Below, piece after piece: positions 16,773 to 25,867 of a stretch of 64,000 nucleotides of DNA. Numbering within the stretch: the first letter of the stretch is position 1; each line of letters begins with the position of its first letter. The notes under the pieces are model-generated. The model had not been told where the DNA came from, did not search any database, and saw only the letters and a list, made by a program, of their open reading frames with translations. The position numbers were made by a program, and so were the translations under genes. The DNA is from Prauserella muralis. GTDB lineage: Bacteria; Actinomycetota; Actinomycetes; Mycobacteriales; Pseudonocardiaceae. The stretch covers positions 1,116,001-1,180,000 of the forward strand of contig NZ_MASW01000002.1 of the NCBI RefSeq assembly GCF_003202285.1, in the 5' to 3' direction.

Positions 16773-16813
16773 TTGACTTCGCGTGTCCGCGCTCACATAA
16801 TACCGGGTAGTAT
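16773..16813 (+). promoter_or_regulatory. Strong promoter with overlapping operator for the symporter
   Basis: TTGACT (16773-16778), a 17-base spacer and CATAAT (16796-16801) form a near-consensus vegetative promoter pointing to the symporter. Starting in the last base of the -10 is TACCGGGTA (16801-16809), nested with ATAC-N6-GTAT (16800-16813). A repressor there would block polymerase; the divergent TetR protein is the obvious candidate. Confidence 0.6.
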
Positions 16814-16985
16814 CGCTGATGAGAGGCCTTTCCGCTGTGTGTGCGAACTCGTCTGGCACCGTCGCCGGCCCCGACCGCCCGTGGCAGGGAACTGCTGACG
16901 GGAGATGCGGACGGAGCGGTCCGGCTCGGTAGCGGCGTGCCAGATCCGCCGTTCGTCTCTCGTACTCCGTCGCAAGGGATTGAGC

Positions 16986-18470
16986 ATGACACCTGTCGTC
17001 GTCATCGTGCTGGTCTACTTCGCCATCATGTTCGCGGTCGGCTACTGGGCGAAGTCCCGGATGAAGTCGTCACGGGACTTCCTGGTCGCGGGCCAGACGC
17101 TGGGCTTCTTCGTGATGGCCATCGGCACGTTCTCGTCGATCCAGAGTGGATTCGGCATGATCGGCCACACGGCCAACACCTACTCCTGGGGCGTGCAGGC
17201 CGTGGTGGCGGCGGCGTTCCTGGTCCCGTTGGCCTTCGCCGTCTCGTGGTTCCTGCTCGGGTCCCGGCTGTACCGGCTGGCGCGGAAGTACGACGTGTAC
17301 TCCATCCCCGACGTCATCCGCATCAGGTATCCCGGCCGGGCGGCGCACCTTTCGATGTCGGTGGCCATGTTCGTGGGCTCGGTGGCGTACATGACCGCAC
17401 AGGTCACCGCGACCGGCGTCATCATGAGCCTCATCTTCGGCACGTCGGTCACCACCGGTGCCATCATCGGGTCCGCCGTGGTCGCGCTCTACACCGTCGC
17501 GGGCGGCATGCTGGCCGGTGCCTGGACCGACTTCCTGCAGGGACTGCTGATGGTCGTCATGTCCATCGGGACGTTCTTCGTGGCGACCAGCACGGTCGGC
17601 GGCTGGAGCACCATGCTCGAGACGATCGCCAGCCACGACGTCGACTTCCTTCGCCTGGACGCGTCACAGCCGCTGACCTACGTCTACACGTTCATCGTCA
17701 TGGCGGTGCTGGGAACCGTGGCGCAGCCCCAGCTGATCACCAAGTTCCTGATGTTGCGCTCGTCGTCGGAGCTGAAGTGGGGAGCGCTGGTCGCCTCGGT
17801 CGCCTACGGGATCACGACACTGTTCGCCCTCAGCGTCGGCCTGTCGATGCGGGCGCTCACCATCGAGGGCCGGGCGCCCGAGCTCGCCAACATCGACAAC
17901 ACCACGACCTGGTTCTTCGACAACATGGTGTCGCCGGTCTTCGCAGGGTTCGTTCTCGCGGGCCTGCTCGCGGCCATCATGTCGAGCGCCAACTCGTTCA
18001 TCGCGGTGGGGGCGTCGTCGTTGATGCGGGACCTGACGAGCGCGCTGGGCATCACGGTGCGCAACGAGGTCCGGTGGGCACGGCTGGCGAGCGTCTTCGT
18101 CGTCGTCTGTGCCCTGGTCTTCGCCCTGTACCTGTCGCAGGTCGTGTTCCTGCTGGGAGCCATCGGCTGGGCGGCGTTCGCGGCGGCCATCTTCGGGCCG
18201 CTCGTCCTGGGGCTGTACTGGCGGCGCGGAACGGCGCTGGCGACCACGGTGGCCATCGCGTTCGGCATCGTGTCGAACCTGGCCGCGACCATCCTCACGG
18301 CTCAGGAAGTGATCACCCTGCCTGCCTACATCCAGACCGGCGGCCTCATCACGTGCCTCGGGATCGTGGTCTTCATCGTCGTGTCGGTCGCCGTGCCGTC
18401 ACGGGAGTCGTTCGACCGGTTCGCCGACATGAACCGGCCGCGCGAGGGCAAGGACATGAACCTGGTGTAG
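16986..18470 (+). CDS. Sodium:solute symporter family transporter
   Basis: A 494-residue transporter of the SSS family (proline/pantothenate/acetate-type LeuT-fold symporters) with about 13 membrane segments. Family features are GYWAKSRMKSSRDFLVAGQT at the end of TM1, GTFSSIQSGFGMIGH, DVIRIRYPGRAAHL, LYTVAGGMLAGAWTDFLQG and LLAAIMSSANSFIAVGASSL, which holds Na+-site serines. The ATG at 16986 with AAGGGA upstream is preferred to an in-frame start at 16905. The small membrane protein following by 54 bases may be an accessory subunit, as in some SSS systems. Substrate not predictable; an organic acid is likely from context. Confidence 0.88.
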   Translation: MTPVVVIVLVYFAIMFAVGYWAKSRMKSSRDFLVAGQTLGFFVMAIGTFSSIQSGFGMIGHTANTYSWGVQAVVAAAFLVPLAFAVSWFLLGSRLYRLARKYDVYSIPDVIRIRYPGRAAHLSMSVAMFVGSVAYMTAQVTATGVIMSLIFGTSVTTGAIIGSAVVALYTVAGGMLAGAWTDFLQGLLMVVMSIGTFFVATSTVGGWSTMLETIASHDVDFLRLDASQPLTYVYTFIVMAVLGTVAQPQLITKFLMLRSSSELKWGALVASVAYGITTLFALSVGLSMRALTIEGRAPELANIDNTTTWFFDNMVSPVFAGFVLAGLLAAIMSSANSFIAVGASSLMRDLTSALGITVRNEVRWARLASVFVVVCALVFALYLSQVVFLLGAIGWAAFAAAIFGPLVLGLYWRRGTALATTVAIAFGIVSNLAATILTAQEVITLPAYIQTGGLITCLGIVVFIVVSVAVPSRESFDRFADMNRPREGKDMNLV

Positions 18471-18524
18471 GCGCGCGCGTCGCCGAGCACACATCGCAAC
18501 CGAAGTCGATCGAAGGGTGAGGGT

Positions 18525-18929
18525 ATGCGTGTCGATCGCGTTGACCGGCTGGTCCTGCTCTGTTTCGTCGCCACGGCCGTCGCCGTCGTCGGCATGGTCT
18601 TCGACTACTGGCAGCTCGTCTACTACGCCATTCCGGTGCTGACGGCACTGTTTCTGTTCATGGCCGCGCTCGACAGGCGGGACGCCTGGTCCACGCCGGT
18701 TCTCGCCGGCGTCGCCGCGTTCGGCGGCGTGCTGCTCGCATTGTTCGTGGCCGGAAACGTCCTGCTGCACACCGACGGCTGGATCGGCGGGCTACCCGCG
18801 GCCACCGCGGTGTTCCTGTACGCGGTCTGGCCCGTCACCACCGTGGCGGCGCCGCTGCTGTACGCCTGGGTGTACCACACGTGGCTCCGCCACGACGTCG
18901 AGGACGCCGAGCCCGAGTCCGCAGCGTAG
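18525..18929 (+). CDS. Small four-helix membrane protein
   Basis: A 134-residue protein I do not recognise as a named family. It has four clear hydrophobic segments (about residues 10-30, 33-50, 58-82 and 90-118) and a charged tail ending EDAEPESAA. It lies 54 bases after the symporter on the same strand with a purine-rich GAAGGGTGAGGG upstream, so it is co-transcribed. By position it may be a transporter accessory protein, comparable in principle to the small partner subunits of some SSS carriers. Confidence 0.7.
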   Translation: MRVDRVDRLVLLCFVATAVAVVGMVFDYWQLVYYAIPVLTALFLFMAALDRRDAWSTPVLAGVAAFGGVLLALFVAGNVLLHTDGWIGGLPAATAVFLYAVWPVTTVAAPLLYAWVYHTWLRHDVEDAEPESAA

Positions 18930-18943
18930 TCGCGTGTGGACGG

Positions 18944-19621
18944 TCATGCGGGCGACGTGCCGTTCGGCGCCGGATGCCGGGCGACAGAGCTCGCCGTGGT
19001 CACCATCCCCCAGGCGAGCTCGGCGTAGAAGTCGCCGAGCTGTTCGGGGGAGTCCGGCCCGTCGAGGCGGTACCAGCGGACGAGGTCGACGCCCAGAGAG
19101 AGGACGGCGCGCACGACGCGGTGCGCGTCGACCGTGCCGAACGCTCCTTCGTGGACGCTCCGGACGACGGCGTCGTGGAACACCGCCGTGGCCTGCTGGC
19201 GCAGCCCGACGATCACCTCGTAGTGCTGCGCCGTCAGCGCGGACAGCTCGTACTGGCTGACGCGGCCCGCGACGTGGTGGCGAGCGTGCCAGGCGACGAA
19301 CCGCGCGACGAGTGCCTTCAGGTGGGCCGCCGGGTCCCCGGCGGACTGCGTCTCACGCAGCACCGCGAGCGAACTCCGGTGCGCGGCACGGGTGATCTCG
19401 AACAGCACCTCTTCCTTCGAGGTGAAATGCACGTACAGCGCCGCGGGGGACAGGCCCGCGGCCGTGGTGATGTGCCGGGTGGTCGTGGCGTGGAAACCGT
19501 TCCTGGCGAAGCACCGCACTCCCGCCGTCAGCAGCTTCCTGGCGACCTCCCCGAACCCGGCGTCCCACAGCTGAGGCGAGTCGTCCACCAGTTCGGGAAG
19601 CAGGGAATGCTTGGCGCCCAT
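18944..19621 (-). CDS. TetR-family transcription regulator
   Basis: A 225-residue TetR regulator whose HTH starts unusually late, at about residue 25 after a leader of charged and aromatic residues (LLPELVDDSPQLWDAGFGEV); the HTH reads FARNGFHATTTRHITTAAGL, SPAALYVHFTSKEEVLFEIT. The ATG at 19621 has AAGGAG. It is divergent from the LLM flavoprotein operon at 19808 and two palindromes lie in the 186 bases between, so it is the likely repressor of that operon. The ligand is probably an acyl-CoA or the pathway substrate. Confidence 0.9.
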   Translation of the reverse strand: MGAKHSLLPELVDDSPQLWDAGFGEVARKLLTAGVRCFARNGFHATTTRHITTAAGLSPAALYVHFTSKEEVLFEITRAAHRSSLAVLRETQSAGDPAAHLKALVARFVAWHARHHVAGRVSQYELSALTAQHYEVIVGLRQQATAVFHDAVVRSVHEGAFGTVDAHRVVRAVLSLGVDLVRWYRLDGPDSPEQLGDFYAELAWGMVTTASSVARHPAPNGTSPA

Positions 19622-19701
19622 CGCCGTCTCCTTCCATTCATCGCCCCGAAAAGGGGTAACGCACCGGCGGCGCCCCGTTTGGTCTTGCTCCGCGAAGGTG
19701 A

Positions 19702-19749
19702 TCTGTGTACTGTGCCACACAGACCGCTTGGTGACTATGCGCTTAGTCA
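19702..19749. promoter_or_regulatory. Two palindromic operators between TetR gene and LLM operon
   Basis: Operator 1 at 19702-19723 is TCTGTGT-N8-ACACAGA with perfect 7-base arms. Operator 2 at 19732-19749 is TGACTATGCGCTTAGTCA, palindromic except for one mismatched pair. Their centres are 28 bases apart. Both lie between the divergent genes; different sequences suggest two regulators or two binding modes. Confidence 0.6.
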
Positions 19750-19807
19750 TTTCCGCTGGCCAGGCGGACGCGAAGGAGCGATCGGCCTCGATCGGGAGGA
19801 GGACACA

Positions 19808-20794
19808 ATGGATGTGTCTTGCGCTTTTCCCACCGCTCTGGACTCCCCGGACAACATCGCGCTGGCCGAACGGCTGGGCTATCACCGCGCGTGGGTCTAC
19901 GACACCCCCCAGCAGAGCCCGGACGTGTGGATGACGCTGGCGCTCGCCGCCGAGCGCACCGAGCGCATCGGGCTCGGCCCGGGTGTGCTGGTCCCCAGCC
20001 TCCGCCATCCGATGGTCAACGCGGCCGCGACGGCCACACTCGCCGCACTCGCGCCGGGGCGCGTGGCGGTCGCGTTCGGCACCGGGTTCACGGGGCGCAG
20101 GGCCATGGGCTACGGAGCCATCCGGTGGTCCTACATGGAGTCCTACATCCGCGCCTACCGGGGTCTGCTGCGTGGCGAGATCGTGGAATGGGAAGGCGCG
20201 CAGATGCGCATGCTGCACCCCGACGGTCACGCCCCGCAACGCCCGATCGACGTCCCGATCCTCGTCGGCGCCCTGGGACCGAAAGGCAACAGGGTCGCGC
20301 GGGAGCTCGCCGACGGACTGTTCGCCACGTTGCAGCCACCGGAGTTCATGACCGAGCACTCCTGGGTCGCCTACCTCGAGTGGGGCACCGTGCTCGACGA
20401 CGGCGAGGACCACGGCTCGGAGCGCGCCCGCGTGACGGCCGGTCCGGGCTGGGCCCTGTCGTTGCACGGGGCCTACGAGTTCGGCGGGCCGGACGCCGTG
20501 CGGGCGCTTCCGGGAGGGCAGGAATGGCTCAAGGTGGTGGAGGCCTCGCCGCAGGAGCACCGGCACCTCGCCGTCCACTCCGGCCACTGCGTCGCGCTCA
20601 ACGCCGCGGACGAGGCGGCCTGGCGTGCGGGCGGAAGCAGCACGCTCGGCAACGTCACGCTGAGCGGGACACGCGAGCAGGTCCGGCGCAGGATCGACGA
20701 CTACCGTTCCCGCGGCGTCACCGAGATCGTCTTCCAGCCCTGCGGCCCCGACATCGAAGCCGAGCTGGAGCGGTTCCTCGAGGCCTGCGCCTGA
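19808..20794 (+). CDS. LLM-class flavin-dependent oxidoreductase
   Basis: A 328-residue luciferase-like monooxygenase/F420-dependent reductase. The TIM-barrel is recognisable from NIALAERLGYHRAWVYDTPQ, ERTERIGLGPGVLVPSLRHP, GRVAVAFGTGFTGRRAMGYG and PILVGALGPKGNRVARELAD. Whether the cofactor is FMN or F420 cannot be decided. GGGAGGAGG sits just before the ATG. It heads an operon with an SMP-30 type lactonase and an acyl-CoA ligase: oxidation (perhaps ring-forming), lactone opening and CoA activation would be a coherent order. That pathway is inference. Confidence 0.85.
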   Translation: MDVSCAFPTALDSPDNIALAERLGYHRAWVYDTPQQSPDVWMTLALAAERTERIGLGPGVLVPSLRHPMVNAAATATLAALAPGRVAVAFGTGFTGRRAMGYGAIRWSYMESYIRAYRGLLRGEIVEWEGAQMRMLHPDGHAPQRPIDVPILVGALGPKGNRVARELADGLFATLQPPEFMTEHSWVAYLEWGTVLDDGEDHGSERARVTAGPGWALSLHGAYEFGGPDAVRALPGGQEWLKVVEASPQEHRHLAVHSGHCVALNAADEAAWRAGGSSTLGNVTLSGTREQVRRRIDDYRSRGVTEIVFQPCGPDIEAELERFLEACA

Positions 20795-20837
20795 CGAACC
20801 GCCGGCATCGCACAGCACATCGTCCGATGGGGAGATC

Positions 20838-21731
20838 ATGAGCCGTGACATCAGCACCGCCATCGAAGGACTCGCGTACCTGGAATGTCCTCGCTGGCAC
20901 GAAGGGCGGATCTGGTTCGCCGACTTCTACACCTACCGGGTGTACTCGGCCGCCGAGGACGGCGGCGACCTCCGGGTCGAGGCCGACATCGCCCAGCAGC
21001 CGTCCGGACTGGGCTGGCTGCCGGACAACCGGCTCCTGGTGGTCTCGATGCGGGACGCCAGGGTGCTGCGCCGCGAGCCCGACGGTTCCCTGGTGACCCA
21101 TGCCGACCTGTCCGGCAAGGTCAAAGGTCACCCGAACGACATGGTCGTCGACGCCCGCGGCAGGGCGTTCGTCGGCGAGTTCGGCTTCGACCTGATGGGC
21201 GGAGCGCCGGTGGAGCCGGCCGTCCTGCTGCGTGTCGACCCCGACGGCGCCGTCACCACGGTCGCGGACGAGCTCTGGTTTCCCAACGGCAGCGTGATCA
21301 CCGACGATGGCGTGCTCCTGGTCTGCGAGACCTTCGGCAACCGCGTGACCGCGTTCGACATCGCCGACGACGGTGCCCTCGTCAACCGCCGCACCTGGGC
21401 CGAGTTCGGCCCCCTGCCCACGGACAAGGACCTCAACGTGGCGCTGCGCCAGCTCGTGATCGCCGCCGACGGGTGCTGCCTCGACGCCGAAGGTTCACTG
21501 TGGATCGCCGATGCCGTGGGCGGGCGGGTCCTGCGGGTGCACGAAGGGGGCGAGATCAGCGAGGAGATTCCCACCGGGACCGGTGTCTTCGCCTGCATGC
21601 TCGGCGGTGCCGACGGCCGCACCCTGTTCCTGTGCGCCGCACCCGATTTCCACGAGGAGGCGCGCAGGAACGCCCGGGAGGCACGCCTGCTGACCACCCG
21701 CGTCGAGGTGCCGCACGCGGGCAGGCCCTGA
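20838..21731 (+). CDS. SMP-30/gluconolactonase family protein
   Basis: A 297-residue six-bladed beta-propeller of the SMP-30/gluconolactonase/LRE-like family, calcium-dependent lactonases. The N-terminal acidic metal ligand lies in EGLAYLECPRWHEGRIWFAD, and further ligands are expected in GHPNDMVVDARGRAFVG and SLWIADAVGGRVLRV. The start has GGGGAGATC. It is 43 bases after the LLM enzyme and 43 before the acyl-CoA ligase, so the three form one transcript. Confidence 0.87.
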   Translation: MSRDISTAIEGLAYLECPRWHEGRIWFADFYTYRVYSAAEDGGDLRVEADIAQQPSGLGWLPDNRLLVVSMRDARVLRREPDGSLVTHADLSGKVKGHPNDMVVDARGRAFVGEFGFDLMGGAPVEPAVLLRVDPDGAVTTVADELWFPNGSVITDDGVLLVCETFGNRVTAFDIADDGALVNRRTWAEFGPLPTDKDLNVALRQLVIAADGCCLDAEGSLWIADAVGGRVLRVHEGGEISEEIPTGTGVFACMLGGADGRTLFLCAAPDFHEEARRNAREARLLTTRVEVPHAGRP

Positions 21732-21774
21732 CCCTGTCCTGGCCGCCGACGACCGGAGGTAGAGGAGCCCGAGC

Positions 21775-23421
21775 GTGCTGAGCACGATGCAGGACAGCGA
21801 CCTGTCGATCGCCCAGCTGCTGCGGCACGGCAGCACCGTGCACGGCGACCGGACCGTGACGACCTGGACGGGGTCGGGATCACGAGCCGACACCTACCGC
21901 ACGACCGGGCACCGTGCCGCCCAGCTCGCCCACGCCTTGCGGGCACTGGGGGTGACCCGCGACGAGCGGGTCGGCACGTTCCTGTGGAACAACAGCGAGC
22001 ACCTCCAGGCGTATCTGGCGGTCCCCGCCATGGGCGCGGTGCTCCACACGCTGAACATCCGGCTGTCGCCCGAGCAGGTGGCCTTCGTCGTCAACCACGC
22101 CGCCGACCGGGTGGTGATCGTGGACGGTCACCTGGTGCCCCAGTTCAACCGGGTGCTGCCGCTGCTGGAGACGGTGCGGCACGTGCTCGTCGCCAACGGT
22201 GCGGCGGAGGCGCTGGACGTGCCCCCCGGTGTGCGGGTGCACTCGTACGAGGACCTGCTCGGCGGGCAGCCTGGCGAGTTCGGCTGGCCGGTCGTCGACG
22301 AGCGGCGCGCGGCCGCGATGTGCTACACGTCGGGAACGACCGGTGCACCCAAGGGCGTGGCGTACTCGCACCGGTCGATCTGGCTGCACTCCATGCAGCT
22401 GTGCATGACCGACGGCATGCGGCTGGCCCAGCAGGACTCGGCACTGGCGATCGTGCCGATGTTCCACGCCATGGCGTGGGGCCTGCCGTATGCGGCGATG
22501 ATGGTCGGGGCCTCGCTGGTCCTGCCCGACCGTTTCCTGCAGCCGGGCCCGATCGCGGAGATCCTCGCCGCGGAGAAGCCGACGTTCGCCGCGGCGGTGC
22601 CGACGATCTGGCAGGGCCTGCTCCAGCACCTGGAGGCTCACCCGCAGGACATCTCGCACCTGCGCGAAGCGGTCGTGGGCGGGTCGGCATGCCCGCCGTC
22701 GCTGATGCGGGCGTTCTCGGAGAACCACGGGGTGCCCCTCCTGCACACCTGGGGCATGACCGAGATGTCACCGCTGGGCAGCGTGGCCCGGCCCCCGGCC
22801 TCCGCGGCCGGTGACGAGGCGATGGCCTACCGGATGACGCAGGGCCGGTTCCCGGCCTCCGTGCGGGCCAGGCTGATCGACGCCGACGGTGCCGAGGTGC
22901 CGTGGGACGGCACGAGCGTCGGTGAGCTGGAGGTGTCCGGGCCGTGGATCGCGGGCGCGTACTACACCCCGCAGGGTCCGGCCGCGGCACCCGAGAGCTT
23001 CCACGACGGCTGGCTGCGAACCGGCGACGTCGGCCGCATCTCGCCCGACGGCTTCCTCACCCTCACCGATCGCACGAAGGACGTCATCAAGTCCGGTGGC
23101 GAGTGGATCTCCTCGGTGGAGCTGGAGAACGCCGTCATGGCGCACCCCGCGGTCGCCGAGGCGGCCGCCATCGCGGTGCCCGACGAGCGATGGCAGGAGC
23201 GACCGCTGGTCGCCGTGGTGCTCAGGGACGGCGAGTCCGTCACCGCCGCGGAGCTACGGGACTTCCTGGCAGGCACGCTCGCCCGCTGGCAGCTGCCCGA
23301 GAACTGGTCCTTCGTGGACGAGGTCCCGAAGACCAGTGTCGGCAAGTTCGACAAGAAGCGGCTGCGGGCACGCTACGAGGAGCACGGTCTCGACGTTCGC
23401 CGAGTCGGGCACCACGACTGA
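21775..23421 (+). CDS. Fatty-acid/aryl-CoA ligase (AMP-forming)
   Basis: A 548-residue ANL-superfamily acyl-CoA synthetase of the medium/long-chain AlkK-like type. The P-loop-like motif CYTSGTTGAPKGVAYSHRS, the adenylate motif LLHTWGMTEMSPLGS, the GWLRTGDVG hinge region and the C-terminal catalytic Lys in KTSVGKFDKKRLR are present. The GTG at 21775 is preferred because AGAGGAG precedes it. It closes the LLM/SMP-30 operon and would attach CoA to the acid they produce. Confidence 0.88.
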   Translation: MLSTMQDSDLSIAQLLRHGSTVHGDRTVTTWTGSGSRADTYRTTGHRAAQLAHALRALGVTRDERVGTFLWNNSEHLQAYLAVPAMGAVLHTLNIRLSPEQVAFVVNHAADRVVIVDGHLVPQFNRVLPLLETVRHVLVANGAAEALDVPPGVRVHSYEDLLGGQPGEFGWPVVDERRAAAMCYTSGTTGAPKGVAYSHRSIWLHSMQLCMTDGMRLAQQDSALAIVPMFHAMAWGLPYAAMMVGASLVLPDRFLQPGPIAEILAAEKPTFAAAVPTIWQGLLQHLEAHPQDISHLREAVVGGSACPPSLMRAFSENHGVPLLHTWGMTEMSPLGSVARPPASAAGDEAMAYRMTQGRFPASVRARLIDADGAEVPWDGTSVGELEVSGPWIAGAYYTPQGPAAAPESFHDGWLRTGDVGRISPDGFLTLTDRTKDVIKSGGEWISSVELENAVMAHPAVAEAAAIAVPDERWQERPLVAVVLRDGESVTAAELRDFLAGTLARWQLPENWSFVDEVPKTSVGKFDKKRLRARYEEHGLDVRRVGHHD

Positions 23422-23443
23422 CGCCCCGTCCGGCCGGTGCCGG

Positions 23444-24121
23444 TCAGAGCAGGTCGCGCGCCTGGTCGCGCAGCGCGGCCAGGGACCGGCGCACGGCGGC
23501 GGTGTCGGGCAGCACGGCCAGGAGCAGGGGATTGTGCTGGTCCTGATCCGTGGCCAGCATGCGCCGGATCCACTCCATGCCGTCCTTCAGTTCGGCATAG
23601 GCGTCCACGGTGCCGTCGCTGCGCGCGAAGTCCCCGAGCGCCGAGCGGTGCATCGCGTCGATCAGGGCGGCCAGGGCCACCGGCAGGAACGACGGACCGT
23701 CCGCGGGCAGGTGCCTGCGGAGGTAGGCGGTGGTCAGGGCGAGGTAACGCTCGTGCTCGAGGACTTCGCGGCTGCGCAGCTCGGGCACGAGCCGCGTCAG
23801 CTTGTAGCGCCGGAGAACCAGCTCGGGCCGGCTGAGGAAGTCGAGCATCACCGCCTCGGTGGCGGCGATGACGACGTCCACAGCCTGCCTGCCGCTGGTC
23901 GGACTCACCAGGTTGCGCGCCAGCAGGTCCAGGCGCGCGGAGTGGTCGGGGAAGGCCAGCTCGTCCTTGCCGTCGAAGTGGCGGAACACCGTCCGCCGGG
24001 ACACCTGTGCCGCGTCGGCGACCGCCTCCACGGTGACGCTGTCGTAGCCCCGCTCCAGAAACAGCGCCATGGCCGTCTCCGCGATGCGGTACTTGGTCTC
24101 CAGTGCCCGATCGACAGCCAA
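23444..24121 (-). CDS. TetR-family transcription regulator (TTG start)
   Basis: A 225-residue TetR regulator: HTH in YRIAETAMALFLERGYDSVT and VSRRTVFRHFDGKDELAFPD, then a helical ligand domain. The only upstream start is TTG at 24121, because an in-frame TGA lies three codons before it. It is convergent with the acyl-CoA ligase (22 bases between) and has the esterase gene behind it, so no divergent target marks its role. Confidence 0.86.
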   Translation of the reverse strand: MAVDRALETKYRIAETAMALFLERGYDSVTVEAVADAAQVSRRTVFRHFDGKDELAFPDHSARLDLLARNLVSPTSGRQAVDVVIAATEAVMLDFLSRPELVLRRYKLTRLVPELRSREVLEHERYLALTTAYLRRHLPADGPSFLPVALAALIDAMHRSALGDFARSDGTVDAYAELKDGMEWIRRMLATDQDQHNPLLLAVLPDTAAVRRSLAALRDQARDLL

Positions 24122-24174
24122 GGTCCCTCACTCTCCGACGTCGGGGGAGCGGATGCGGCGATCGCGCCGGCTCG

Positions 24175-25833
24175 TCATCCGCCGTGTGCCGCCGAGGGTG
24201 CCTGCCGTTCGACCGAGCCCGGGCGGGCCGTCGCCTTGCGGTCCCCGGCGTCGAACATCATGCTACGGGGCCACTGCTCCCACGTCGCGCCGAGTCCGGC
24301 GTGCTGCGGTGTGCCGGTACGGACGAAGGTGCGCACGCTGTCGATCATCAGGTCGGACAGCCGCAGCCGTCCGGGTTCGTTGCGGTGGCTGAACGAGAAC
24401 GAGAAGAACCCGTCGTCGAAGGTGTGGAAGAGGAACGGCAGGTCGATGGCGTGCACGGCGCCGTAGACGGTGTCGAACGGCGCGGGTTGCTGGTTCCAGC
24501 CGAACTGGTAGTAGAAAAGCTTGTCGCTTCCGGCGGCCCGCACCGAGTTCATCGAGTCGTGGATCAGGCCCGTGAAGATGCTGTCGGTCAGTTCGTCTGC
24601 CGCGTCGTTCCACCCGCCGGGCCGGGTGGCAGGCAGGTAGCGGTCGACGATGAAGTCGCGCACCGTCAGCCGGGAGCGCCGGTTGGGGTCGAACTGGTAC
24701 TGCACGGTGAAGCGCTCGTAGTCGGTCGGGCGGAAGGCCCCGATCGCCGACCCGAAGAGCTTGCCCTCCTCCAGGGTGTTTCCGGCCAGCACGGGGATGT
24801 CGCGGTAGTCGCCCGCCGCGATGGCGGCATGGTAGTCCTCGGGCAGCACCACGCCGTCCGCGATGACCCTGGGCGGGTCTCCCGCCGCCGCGCCACGCCG
24901 GACCTGGGCGCGGATGATCTCCTCGGCGGGCATCGACCTGAGGCGGCGCACGGTGTCGGCTGCGTCGCCGTCCGAGCCGGCCGCCTCGTCGGCGAAGGCC
25001 TCGGCATAGGTTCGTGCCGCCGACGGCGCCGAGAACTGCAGGCCGCCGCTGAGCGGGATCGCCTTGTCGATGAGTCCCTTGCTCAGCGGGGAGACCATGA
25101 GCGCCCAGACGTTGACCGCGCCCGCCGACTCGCCCATCACGGTGACGTTCGAAGGATCGCCGCCGAAGGCCCGTGCGTTCCGGTTGACGAAGCGCAGGGA
25201 CTCGACCTGGTCCAGCGTGCCGAAGTTGCCGGAGTCGTTGTGCGGGTCGCCGGTCTTGAGCCCGGGCAGGTCGAGCCACCCGAAGACGCCGAGCCGGTAG
25301 TTGACCGTGACCACGACCGCGTTGGCCTTGCGGGCCAGCGCTCGCCCGTCGTACATGGGATCCGCGGAGTAGCCGACCATGTTGCTTCCGCCGTGGATGA
25401 AGACGATGACCGGCAGGTCGCGCTCCCGTGTCGACGGGCGGAAGACGTTGAGCGTCAGGCAGTCCTCCGCGCCGACGGGCTTCTTGAGACCGTCGCGGAT
25501 GTCCAGCCCGTAGTGCGGCCCGCTCGGTGCCGGGCTGAACATCCGTCCTTCTTGGATGCACCCGTCCCCGAACTCGCGGGCGTCACGGACTCCCTGCCAC
25601 GGCCGGTGTGGTACGGGGGCGCGCCAGCGCAGCTCCCCGGTCGGCGGCTCGGCATAGGGGATGCCCAGCCACGCGAGGGTTCCGGTGGACCGGCTCTGGT
25701 CGACGCCCCGGACGAGCCCGAGGCTGGTGCTGCGGATGGTCTGGTCGTCATGTGCGTGCGCGGGCGCGATCGCGCTCAGCACGCCGGCCAGCAGAACGAC
25801 CTCGAGCAGAATGGTGACGAAGCGGCTGCGCAT
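24175..25833 (-). CDS. Secreted type-B carboxylesterase
   Basis: A 552-residue carboxylesterase with a signal peptide (MRSRFVTILLEVVLLAGVLS followed by AIAPAHA, likely cut near residue 27). The oxyanion motif IHGGSN, the nucleophile Ser236 in VMGESAGAVN and the likely catalytic His in GAVHAIDLPFLF are present. The ATG at 25833 has AAGGAGTGAG just upstream. It probably hydrolyses an ester outside the cell; the downstream organic-acid transporter and beta-oxidation genes could use the freed acid. That link is inferred from position only. Confidence 0.88.
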   Translation of the reverse strand: MRSRFVTILLEVVLLAGVLSAIAPAHAHDDQTIRSTSLGLVRGVDQSRSTGTLAWLGIPYAEPPTGELRWRAPVPHRPWQGVRDAREFGDGCIQEGRMFSPAPSGPHYGLDIRDGLKKPVGAEDCLTLNVFRPSTRERDLPVIVFIHGGSNMVGYSADPMYDGRALARKANAVVVTVNYRLGVFGWLDLPGLKTGDPHNDSGNFGTLDQVESLRFVNRNARAFGGDPSNVTVMGESAGAVNVWALMVSPLSKGLIDKAIPLSGGLQFSAPSAARTYAEAFADEAAGSDGDAADTVRRLRSMPAEEIIRAQVRRGAAAGDPPRVIADGVVLPEDYHAAIAAGDYRDIPVLAGNTLEEGKLFGSAIGAFRPTDYERFTVQYQFDPNRRSRLTVRDFIVDRYLPATRPGGWNDAADELTDSIFTGLIHDSMNSVRAAGSDKLFYYQFGWNQQPAPFDTVYGAVHAIDLPFLFHTFDDGFFSFSFSHRNEPGRLRLSDLMIDSVRTFVRTGTPQHAGLGATWEQWPRSMMFDAGDRKATARPGSVERQAPSAAHGG

Positions 25834-25867
25834 GCTCACTCCTTGTTTGCCGCCGAGAGATCGACTA

